From: UBA1189 sp045612065
GTDB lineage: Bacteria > Bacteroidota > Bacteroidia > Bacteroidales > Bacteroidaceae
Length of the DNA: 14,466 bases
Direction: 5' to 3'
NCBI GenBank assembly: GCA_045612065.1
Contig: JAZKYH010000028.1
Coordinates: 1 to 14,466 of the forward strand
In this document: in pieces, positions 6,989 through 13,618 of the stretch
Position numbering within the stretch: the first letter of the stretch is position 1
How the letters are laid out: every line of letters begins with the position of its first letter
Notes under the pieces: model-generated
What the model saw: the letters and a program-made list of their open reading frames with translations, nothing else
Databases searched by the model: none
Told to the model about the DNA's origin: nothing
Translations under genes and position numbers: made by a program

Positions 6989-8068
6989 ATGAGACGATTG
7001 TTCTCTATACTGATAGTTTTGCTTTGCCTTTGTTCGTGCAAGGACAAGGCAAATGTCTTTGTGCTTGAGGGCAATGTAGGTCGTCTCACACACGATACCA
7101 TCTATATATATGGTGGCGATGCCCTGTATGAGCAAATGGATACGATTATTGCCACAAACGGAGCGTTCCATCATACGATGGATGTAGATACTGTGGTGCC
7201 TCTGTGGGTGCTATTCCCCAACAATCATCGCGAAATGCTTTTTGCTGATAAGGGGGTGTCTGTTGTAATGCACGGAGATACTGCGGCAATGGGGCATATA
7301 CGTATTGTTGGAGGCGAGCAGAATGCATTGTTGCAGAGCTTCTATCAGCATACTGACAGCATTGGGGATATTGAAGAAATAACACAAATCGCAGATTCAT
7401 TCATCCGTGCCAATCCCTATGCGGAGGCAAGCATACATCTGTTGCGTGAGTATTTTGTAAATCAGCTTCATCCCGATCCTGTCAAAATAAAGGAACTTAT
7501 AGGCTCGCTGAGTGGTAATCTGCAGGACAACAACTATATTAGCCAGCTGCAGAAGGTGCTCGGTGCGTATAAGCCGCTCGTGAAGAATAGTGTAGTGACA
7601 AACTATAATGTACGTGACTCGGTAGGGCAGAATGTTAGTACGGCTGATTATAAGGATACTTATCTTCTTATCACCTTCTGGGCTTCGTGGGATAAGGAGA
7701 GCCGCATGCGTCAGCGCGAACTTATAGAGATAAAGGAGAAGTACAAGAAGCATAACTTCGATATCCTCAGCGTTTCGCTTGATACTGATCGCGAAGCATG
7801 GTTACGAGCTATAGCTGAGGACTCTGTGACGTGGCGGCAAGCTTGCGATTTGGAAGGATGGAATACCGGTATCGTACAGCGGATGCAGATAAATCATCTG
7901 CCAACCAATATGTTGCTTAATCCTCAGCGACGTATACAAGCTATAGACCTTTATGGTGAGGATTTGGATAAGAAGATTGATGAACTCACTGAGTTGAAAA
8001 AACCTGAAAAGGGAAATAAGAAGAAGACTCCCACCAACATTAAAGCACTCAAACTAAATAAAAGGTAG
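6989..8068 (+). CDS. DUF4369/thioredoxin-like (TlpA-family) lipoprotein lacking the CXXC motif
   Basis: The frame extends upstream to a TTG at 6971, but ATG at 6989 gives a clean lipoprotein signal: MRRLF, a hydrophobic core, then LCSC around residues 14-17. It is therefore probably lipid-anchored in the cell envelope. The N-terminal part (about 22-120) looks like the DUF4369 domain common in Bacteroidetes. A helical linker follows (about 120-205). The C-terminus is a thioredoxin-like fold (about 215-340) with LLITFWASW, a DILSVSLDTDREAW strand-helix and the LPT cis-proline loop. At the active site the sequence reads WDKES: residues 235 and 238, where TlpA proteins carry cysteines, are Asp and Ser. 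Disulfide reductase activity is thus unlikely, and a binding or scaffold role is more plausible. It ends in a Lys-rich tail and lies 3 nt before yifB. Fold assignment is good; function unknown. Confidence 0.85.
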   Translation: MRRLFSILIVLLCLCSCKDKANVFVLEGNVGRLTHDTIYIYGGDALYEQMDTIIATNGAFHHTMDVDTVVPLWVLFPNNHREMLFADKGVSVVMHGDTAAMGHIRIVGGEQNALLQSFYQHTDSIGDIEEITQIADSFIRANPYAEASIHLLREYFVNQLHPDPVKIKELIGSLSGNLQDNNYISQLQKVLGAYKPLVKNSVVTNYNVRDSVGQNVSTADYKDTYLLITFWASWDKESRMRQRELIEIKEKYKKHNFDILSVSLDTDREAWLRAIAEDSVTWRQACDLEGWNTGIVQRMQINHLPTNMLLNPQRRIQAIDLYGEDLDKKIDELTELKKPEKGNKKKTPTNIKALKLNKR

Positions 8069-8071
8069 GCT

Positions 8072-9610
8072 ATGCTGGTCAAAGTATATGGTGCCGCAGT
8101 GCAAGGCGTTGATGCAACTATTGTAACCATTGAGGTAAATACCTCTAAGGGGATAAAGTTTTTTCTTGTAGGCTTACCCGATACGGCCGTGAAGGAAAGC
8201 TATGAGCGTATACGTGCAACGCTACTCAATACTAGCTATAAGTTTCCACGCAATCAAATTACTGTCAATATGGCACCTGCTGATATTCGTAAGGAGGGTT
8301 CTGCTTACGACCTTCCCATAGCTATTGGCATATTGGCGGCAGGTGATGTTGTCGTTTCCGACAAGCTGCCGCGTTATTTGATTATGGGTGAATTAGGGCT
8401 TGACGGTAACTTGATGCCAATCAAAGGAGCGTTGCCCATTGCCATCAAGGCACGCGAACTAGGATATGAGGGTTTTATCCTTCCGAGTCAGAATGCTCGC
8501 GAAGCTGCTGTAGTCAACAACCTTAATGTCTATGGTGTAGACAATATCGTGCAGGTCATACGCTTCCTTAATGGTGAGGATACGCTTGAACCTACCATAG
8601 TCAATACACGTGAGGAGTTCTATGCCCATCAAGATAGTTTTGAGTTTGACTTCTCTGAAGTCAAGGGACAGGAGAATGTGAAACGTGCTTTTGAGGTGGC
8701 AGCGGCTGGTTCGCACAATATCATCCTCATAGGTCCTCCCGGTTCGGGAAAGTCTATGATGGCCAAGCGACTCCCTTCCATACTGCCTCCTCTCTCGCTC
8801 TTAGAAAGTTTGGAAACTACCAAGATACATTCCGTGGCAGGTCGTTTAGGAAAAGATGCCTCGTTAGTGGCTGTACGCCCTTTCCGTAGCCCACACCACA
8901 CGATTTCGTCTGTAGCTCTTGTGGGAGGAGGATCAAATCCCCAACCTGGAGAAATCAGTCTTGCTCATAACGGAATTTTGTTCTGTGACGAACTGCCCGA
9001 GTTTAATCGAAGTGTGTTGGAGATGCTTCGCCAACCGCTTGAAGATCGGCATATTACCATTGCACGCGCAAAGTATAGTATAGATTATCCGGCCAACTTT
9101 ATGATGGTGGCCTCTATGAACCCTTGTCCGTGTGGTTACTATAATCACCCCACCAAACCCTGTGTATGTAGCCCTTCGCAAGTTCAAAAGTATCTCAATA
9201 AGATAAGCGGACCTCTACTTGACCGCATTGATATACAGGTGGAGATAACTCCTGTTCCTTTTGATGAACTTACCAAGAGTGCTCCGTCGGAGTGCAGTGT
9301 GACGATTCGCGATAGGGTGATGCGTGCCCGACAGATACAGCAACAACGTTTTGCGAATGAGCCGGGCATTCACAGCAATGCACAGATGACACCGCGTTTA
9401 CTGCAGAAGTATGCTCAGCTTGATGAACGTGGAAAGGCAATGTTACAAAGTGCTATGGAGCGGCTCAACCTCTCGGCTCGAGCCTACGACCGTATTCTCA
9501 AGGTGGCTCGTACCATTGCCGACCTTGATGGAAGCGATACTATCCTGTCAATGCATATTGCTGAAGCGATTAGTTATCGGAGTCTCGATAGAGAAAATTG
9601 GGGAGCATAA
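8072..9610 (+). CDS. yifB: YifB/ComM family AAA+ ATPase (Mg-chelatase-like)
   Basis: A 512-residue protein of the YifB/ComM family; in naturally competent Proteobacteria ComM is a hexameric helicase promoting branch migration during transformation, while its role in Bacteroidetes is unknown. The N-terminal Lon-protease-like/ChlI_N domain (MLVKVYGAAVQGVDATIV to about residue 170) precedes the AAA+ module. Walker A GPPGSGKS is at 221-228 and Walker B is ILFCDE, ending in Asp306-Glu307. The four-cysteine NPCPCGYYNHPTKPCVC segment follows, then GPLLDRID with the arginine-finger region. The C-terminal Mg_chelatase_C helical domain ends with AISYRSLDRENW. Length is typical. The start lies 3 nt after the preceding lipoprotein stop, indicating translational coupling in the typA operon. 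Subfamily assignment is very secure. Confidence 0.95.
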   Translation: MLVKVYGAAVQGVDATIVTIEVNTSKGIKFFLVGLPDTAVKESYERIRATLLNTSYKFPRNQITVNMAPADIRKEGSAYDLPIAIGILAAGDVVVSDKLPRYLIMGELGLDGNLMPIKGALPIAIKARELGYEGFILPSQNAREAAVVNNLNVYGVDNIVQVIRFLNGEDTLEPTIVNTREEFYAHQDSFEFDFSEVKGQENVKRAFEVAAAGSHNIILIGPPGSGKSMMAKRLPSILPPLSLLESLETTKIHSVAGRLGKDASLVAVRPFRSPHHTISSVALVGGGSNPQPGEISLAHNGILFCDELPEFNRSVLEMLRQPLEDRHITIARAKYSIDYPANFMMVASMNPCPCGYYNHPTKPCVCSPSQVQKYLNKISGPLLDRIDIQVEITPVPFDELTKSAPSECSVTIRDRVMRARQIQQQRFANEPGIHSNAQMTPRLLQKYAQLDERGKAMLQSAMERLNLSARAYDRILKVARTIADLDGSDTILSMHIAEAISYRSLDRENWGA

Positions 9611-9654
9611 CATAAGGTATAAGTAAATTGATGTAGTTTTTAATAAATCGAAAA

Positions 9655-9674
9655 TTAGCACTATTTTTGTACAA
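9655..9674 (+). promoter_or_regulatory. purD promoter (-7 TATTTTTG)
   Basis: TATTTTTG at 9662-9669 matches TAnnTTTG. The surrounding 20 nt agree at 17 positions with the typA promoter core at 5119-5138. The -33 position holds a T-run rather than TTTG. Immediately downstream, 9675-9696 can fold into a short hairpin (AGAG-TGCG-CTCT plus flanking pairs) at the predicted 5' end of the mRNA. Confidence 0.65.
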
Positions 9675-9796
9675 GTTTTAAGAGTGCGCTCTAAACAATA
9701 GACATTATGGAAATTATTGGCATTAAAAATACAACACCAGAATATCAAGCGAAGAATAGACTGGCTTATTTCCCTGATATAGAAAAGAACAAGCAT

Positions 9797-11074
9797 ATGA
9801 AAATACTATTGTTGGGCAGTGGTGGACGTGAACATGCCCTGGCTTGGAAGATTAGCCAAAGTCCGAAAGTAGAGAGACTGTATATTGCTCCCGGTAATGC
9901 AGGAACACGCGAGGTAGGTGAGAATGTAACTCTTGCGGCTACTGATTTTGAGGGTATCAAGACATTTGTCTTGGACAATGCCATTGATATGGTTGTGGTT
10001 GGTCCTGAAGATCCTCTGGTAAAGGGCGTGTATGACTTTTTCCGTGATGATGAGCTGTTGAAAGATGTTCCTGTGATTGGCCCCTCGAAGGCAGGTGCCG
10101 CATTGGAGGGAAGCAAGGACTTTGCTAAAGCATTCATGGTGCGTCATGGTATACCTACGGCTCGATACCAGACCTTTACCCAGGAAACACTTGACGAGGG
10201 TATTGCTTTCCTTCATACGTTGCAGGCTCCCTATGTGTTGAAGGCCGACGGATTGTGTGCCGGTAAGGGGGTGCTGATACTTCCCACTTTGGAAGAAGCA
10301 GAGAAGGAACTGCGCGAGATGCTGGGTGGAATGTTTGGCTCGGCATCGGCAAGCGTTGTTATCGAGGAATTTCTCAGTGGTGTGGAATGCTCGGTGTTTG
10401 TGCTCACTGATGGCAAGAACTACAAGCTATTACCCGAGGCTAAGGACTATAAGCGCATTGGCGAGGGCGATACAGGACTGAATACGGGCGGTATGGGGTC
10501 CATCTCTCCGGTGCCTTTTGCCGATGCTGCGTGGATGCAGAAGGTAGAGGAACGCATCGTGCGCCCTACCGTAGAAGGTTTGGCTGCCGAAGGGCTCGAT
10601 TATAAGGGCTTTATCTTCTTTGGTCTTATCAATGTGGAAGGTAATCCTATGGTTATAGAATACAACGTGCGTATGGGCGACCCCGAGACTGAGAGCGTGA
10701 TGCTGCGACTGAAGAGCGACATAGTAGATCTTTTTGAGGGAGTGGCTGAGGGGAATCTGGACAAACGCACTATCGAGTTTGACTCGCGTAGCGCCGTGTG
10801 CGTGATGCTTGTCTCGGGAGGCTATCCGGGCGACTATAAGAAAGGATATGCCATCACTGGATTCGACAAGGTGGAAGGGAGCTATCTCTTCCATGCAGGT
10901 ACAGCTATGAAAGATGGTCAAGTGGTAACTAATGGTGGACGTGTCATTGCTGTCAGCTCATATGGAGATACTCAACTCGAAGCCTTAGCCACTTCGTTCA
11001 AGAATGCACAGGCACTGCACTTCACCGACATGTATTGCCGTAGTGATATTGGCAAGGATATACTCAAAAGTTAA
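9797..11074 (+). CDS. purD: Phosphoribosylamine-glycine ligase (GAR synthetase)
   Basis: Second step of de novo purine synthesis: ATP-dependent joining of phosphoribosylamine and glycine to GAR, in the cytoplasm. From ATG 9797 the product is 425 residues, the normal length, starting with the canonical MKILLLGSGGREHALAWK. Other landmarks are GPEDPLVKGV, the ATP-grasp segment KADGLCAGKGV from Lys149, NTGGMGSISP from Asn229, and the metal/ATP site EYNVRMGDPETES near 288-300. The C-terminal domain is complete, ending in a helical tail. The same frame is open back to an ATG at 9707, which would add 30 residues. The promoter box ends 37 nt before that upstream ATG but 127 nt before the canonical one, so the longer form cannot be excluded. 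A membrane-protein gene follows after 21 nt. Confidence 0.96.
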   Translation: MKILLLGSGGREHALAWKISQSPKVERLYIAPGNAGTREVGENVTLAATDFEGIKTFVLDNAIDMVVVGPEDPLVKGVYDFFRDDELLKDVPVIGPSKAGAALEGSKDFAKAFMVRHGIPTARYQTFTQETLDEGIAFLHTLQAPYVLKADGLCAGKGVLILPTLEEAEKELREMLGGMFGSASASVVIEEFLSGVECSVFVLTDGKNYKLLPEAKDYKRIGEGDTGLNTGGMGSISPVPFADAAWMQKVEERIVRPTVEGLAAEGLDYKGFIFFGLINVEGNPMVIEYNVRMGDPETESVMLRLKSDIVDLFEGVAEGNLDKRTIEFDSRSAVCVMLVSGGYPGDYKKGYAITGFDKVEGSYLFHAGTAMKDGQVVTNGGRVIAVSSYGDTQLEALATSFKNAQALHFTDMYCRSDIGKDILKS

Positions 11075-11075
11075 T

Positions 11076-11082
11076 AAGGAGG
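11076..11082 (+). promoter_or_regulatory. Shine-Dalgarno-like AAGGAGG before the membrane-protein gene
   Basis: A full AAGGAGG lies right after the purD stop and 13 nt before the ATG at 11096. This is longer than the usual 5-9 nt, and Bacteroidetes ribosomes normally do not rely on this pairing. It may be chance, or a signal for the coupled downstream gene. Confidence 0.35.
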
Positions 11083-11095
11083 ATACACCTGCAGG

Positions 11096-12082
11096 ATGAA
11101 GAAAATCCTCAATTTCATCGTACATAGTAACGCTGCGGGGGCGCTGGCCGCCGTAGCGCTGGCTTGTATGTATGCGGTCGCCTGCAATGGTTATCTGCCA
11201 AGTGCCGAGAGGAGCATCCAGATAATGGAGACTGTGGAATGGAGGGACTACCTGTCTCTGGTAGGATGCATCTTGATGGGATACCTATCAGTGAAGCCTT
11301 CTGTGGAGTATGCTCTGTCCAACATACACACGCAGTTGCCCGCTGTACTATTCCTGATGGGCTGTACTATAGTCCCCCTACAGGTATGCACACCCAGAAA
11401 TCTGGCCGTATTGTCCCTACTGGCTACTGGCTGCTATATGCTGCTACGCACATATAGAAACTGTCGGGCTTCAGGAAGTTACTTCACCGCCTATGTCCTT
11501 GTAGGGTTGTCCACCCTTATCGAGCCCCAACTGCTATGGACGGCACCACTGCTTCTGCTATGCTGCATCCCTCTCCGCTCACTATGTGTGCGTACCATTG
11601 TGGCTGGTGTGATGGGACTGCTGTGTACCTATTGGGTAACGTTCGGCCTGTTGTATGTGACCGACCACATGGTGGTGGGGTACGACCTCCTTGCCCGACT
11701 CACCCATTGCGACTGGGATAGCCATCCGTACCCTCGTGCCATGAACAATTTACTCGCCTTATTGTCTCCATTGTTGTGGATACTATTGCTGACAATCCCT
11801 AGCAGTGCCGCAATATTGAAAGACAATACACTGAACCTGCGTTCGCGCACTTGTTACTACTACTGCATAGCCGTGCTGGGCACGATGCTGCTGTTGTGCA
11901 TGGTACTGCCCATGCTTTACGCTACTCTGCTCCCCCTGTGCCTACTGTTGGCAGCTTACGTAGGCATACCACTCTATACGGAGGCCAACACCCGAGGTAA
12001 GTGCGTCTATGCCCTGGCGGTGCTGCTTGTGTGGACAATACTCATCACCCATCAACTATGGATACGTTATATCCCATCCTGA
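11096..12082 (+). CDS. Polytopic membrane protein of unknown function
   Basis: A 328-residue, very hydrophobic protein with about ten predicted membrane segments, at roughly residues 12-30, 50-68, 82-97, 102-117, 128-140, 145-160, 166-188, 218-240, 255-290 (two) and 302-320. It is rich in Leu and Cys, and short polar loops hold the few charges. The longest loop (about 188-217) contains TDHMVVGYDLLARLTHCDWDSHPYPRA. No catalytic signature was recognised. Membrane proteins of unknown function (the DUF6427 type) occur beside purD in other Bacteroidetes, as I recall; whether this belongs to that family is an untested guess. It begins 21 nt after purD and its last 25 nt overlap the YqaA-like gene, so the three are probably one operon. 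Reading frame and membrane nature are secure; function is not. Confidence 0.8.
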   Translation: MKKILNFIVHSNAAGALAAVALACMYAVACNGYLPSAERSIQIMETVEWRDYLSLVGCILMGYLSVKPSVEYALSNIHTQLPAVLFLMGCTIVPLQVCTPRNLAVLSLLATGCYMLLRTYRNCRASGSYFTAYVLVGLSTLIEPQLLWTAPLLLLCCIPLRSLCVRTIVAGVMGLLCTYWVTFGLLYVTDHMVVGYDLLARLTHCDWDSHPYPRAMNNLLALLSPLLWILLLTIPSSAAILKDNTLNLRSRTCYYYCIAVLGTMLLLCMVLPMLYATLLPLCLLLAAYVGIPLYTEANTRGKCVYALAVLLVWTILITHQLWIRYIPS

Positions 12083-12525
12083 TTGACTACGGCCCATGGG
12101 GCATGTTTGTGTCGGCTTTACTTTCAGGCACCATACTGCCCTTCAGCAGCGAAGCGGTGCTGGTGGGGTTGCTGGCCGTAGGTGCCAGTCCCTGGAAACT
12201 GTTGCTTGCAGCATCGGCTGGCAATGTGCTGGGTGGAATCACCTGCTACTATGTGGGCCGCTGTACCACCCCTGAGCGCATACAGAAGATATTCGGCATC
12301 AAACCCAAGAATATGGAGCGTGCCCGTCGTCTAGTCGAACGCTGGGGTGTATGGATAGGTTTCTTCTGTTGGATAGCCGTATTGGGTGATGCTATCCTCG
12401 TGACGTTGGGAATTATGCGCTCAAACGCTCCCCTAACCCTCGCCACAATGGCTATAGGGAAGACCGTGCGTTATTTGGTGATACTGCTCTCTGCGCTCGG
12501 GATAGGAAATTTGCTCTTTGCTTAA
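12058..12525 (+). CDS. YqaA-like (SNARE-associated/VTT, DedA superfamily) membrane protein
   Basis: A 155-residue inner-membrane protein. Residues about 12-50 (MFVSALLSGTILPFSSEAVLVG and following) carry the Pro-x-x-x-Glu re-entrant motif of the VTT/DedA fold. AGNVLGGITCYYVGR follows. The later segment has WGVWIGFFCWIAVLGDAIL and GKTVRYLVI. This order matches E. coli YqaA (same length class, GNSLGG, GD and GKALRY motifs). DedA/VTT proteins are implicated in lipid scrambling, including undecaprenyl-phosphate recycling; the role of the YqaA branch is not established. The frame opens at a GTG at 12001, but ATG 12058 gives the family's N-terminus and a 25-nt overlap with the upstream membrane-protein gene, implying coupled translation. 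Confidence 0.88.
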   Translation: MDTLYPILIDYGPWGMFVSALLSGTILPFSSEAVLVGLLAVGASPWKLLLAASAGNVLGGITCYYVGRCTTPERIQKIFGIKPKNMERARRLVERWGVWIGFFCWIAVLGDAILVTLGIMRSNAPLTLATMAIGKTVRYLVILLSALGIGNLLFA

Positions 12526-12702
12526 TTGCTTTTATGACCTTCCCTAGTGTAGACGGATACTAGAGCTCTGCTGTCTTTTTGTTGTGGGTATAGTCTTTAT
12601 CCTTACCGTGTCTGTGAAAGAGTGACTGAGAGAGGGCGTGATGATACGCAAATAGGGTTGCCTAATGAAAATATATCATAGGAGAGGAAAACAGGGCATA
12701 AA

Positions 12703-12734
12703 ATTGCCATGCAAAAGATTAATGATTATCTTTG
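12703..12734 (+). promoter_or_regulatory. Promoter of the lipoprotein gene (ATTG, 20 nt, TATCTTTG)
   Basis: TATCTTTG at 12727-12734 matches the TAnnTTTG -7 box. ATTG at 12703-12706 lies 20 nt upstream, one base off the -33 TTTG. The box ends 21 nt before the ATG. The rest of the 230-nt gap after the YqaA-like gene shows only short palindromes and no clear terminator. Confidence 0.7.
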
Positions 12735-12755
12735 CAACTATAAAACGATAAAAAT

Positions 12756-13577
12756 ATGGTAAAGCATCTCTTAAACATTGAGGACAGACAAATATCGCAC
12801 ACACTGTGGCTGGGGCTGATGATAGTGATGATGGTGGGATGTGTGCCCTCGGATGATGGGGTGGGCGACGAAGGTCCCAATGTGGGTAGCGTAGTCCCCG
12901 AACAGGTGGTGGTGGGGAACGCGCGCTGGCGTGCCTTCCTGAGCAATGTCACGGGGTACGGCTTTGTGCTGACCGATAAGGGGTTGGTCGATACGATTTT
13001 TTGTGATACAGGATATACCACCTTCGAATATCGCGATGAGTATCGTGACCCTTTCAATGCTGCGTACGACTTGGTAGAGATGAAGGTGTATGAGCACGGA
13101 GATGTAGTCCGCACTGTATGTGTCTTCAATATAGGAGCTAACGGATATGCCAAAGAGGCAACAGAGACTAATATAGATACGGGAAAGAACTATAGGTGGA
13201 GGTTTGAGTATGACCAGCAGGGACATTTGCTTTCCATCGATGCGGGGGGGGATATGTGCACGTTCGAATATGCCGATGGCGATTTGGTAGAATACATCAA
13301 TCATGTGGATGCCGACGAGGACTTCAGTTTCACTTACTCAAGCCTGCCATCGTTGGGATATATGCCCTATTTTCATGCTCCGGGATACATAGAGGAGGAC
13401 TTCGGACCTATACTCCCCATGGCCTATCTGGCAGGACTGGTGGGAAAACCTTCCGACCATTTGCCCGCGGCCTGCGAGAGAGAACAGGAGTTCAACGAGT
13501 ATTATTGGGAATACGAATATAAGTACGTGTTCAGCAACGATGGAGTGCTTGTAGGATTGTACTATCAACAGCTGTAA
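12756..13577 (+). CDS. Hypothetical lipoprotein, DUF4595-like
   Basis: A 273-residue protein with an N-terminal hydrophobic stretch (about 16-28) ending in MMVGC. Cys29 is a plausible lipidation site, followed by an acidic, Gly-rich tether (PSDDGVGDEGPNVGS). The rest is beta-rich and acidic, with aromatic-containing repeats such as WRFEYDQQGHLLSI, CTFEYADGDLVEYI and YKYVFSNDGVLVGLYY. These resemble the YD/RHS-like strand repeats of the Bacteroidetes DUF4595 lipoproteins; this family assignment is by pattern only. The N-terminus before the hydrophobic core is longer and more charged than usual (KHLLNIEDRQISH), but the promoter 21 nt upstream supports this ATG. An 8-G tract lies inside the gene. 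A dus gene starts 41 nt downstream. Likely surface- or periplasm-facing; function unknown. Confidence 0.75.
   Translation: MVKHLLNIEDRQISHTLWLGLMIVMMVGCVPSDDGVGDEGPNVGSVVPEQVVVGNARWRAFLSNVTGYGFVLTDKGLVDTIFCDTGYTTFEYRDEYRDPFNAAYDLVEMKVYEHGDVVRTVCVFNIGANGYAKEATETNIDTGKNYRWRFEYDQQGHLLSIDAGGDMCTFEYADGDLVEYINHVDADEDFSFTYSSLPSLGYMPYFHAPGYIEEDFGPILPMAYLAGLVGKPSDHLPAACEREQEFNEYYWEYEYKYVFSNDGVLVGLYYQQL
13244..13251 (+). repeat. Eight-G homopolymer tract inside the lipoprotein gene
   Basis: A run of eight G encodes part of Asp-Ala-Gly-Gly-Asp, at about codons 163-166 of the lipoprotein gene. It is the longest G-run noticed in the window. Such tracts are prone to slippage, so a one-base change would truncate the product. 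Confidence 0.7.
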
Positions 13578-13618
13578 TCTTTTTTATACGTTGAAACAGG
13601 CTATTCGTTCCGTTGCCT

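Noticed and set aside
6593..7174. Minus-strand open frame (193 codons) over the typA end and lipoprotein start
   Set aside because: It is antisense to two well-supported genes, has low-complexity composition and no family resemblance.
12001..12057. GTG start adding 19 residues to the YqaA-like protein
   Set aside because: The extra residues are just the alternative frame of the upstream membrane-protein gene; ATG 12058 gives the family's N-terminus.
12541..12569. Short inverted repeat CTAGT/ACTAG followed by the AGAGCTCT palindrome as terminator of the purD operon
   Set aside because: The stem is only 5 bp with a 10-nt loop and no T-run follows; chance is likely.
13570..13590. Palindrome plus T-run after the lipoprotein gene as a rho-independent terminator
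   Set aside because: The palindrome (ACAGCTGT) has no room for a loop and the stem would be too short, despite the six-T run that follows.
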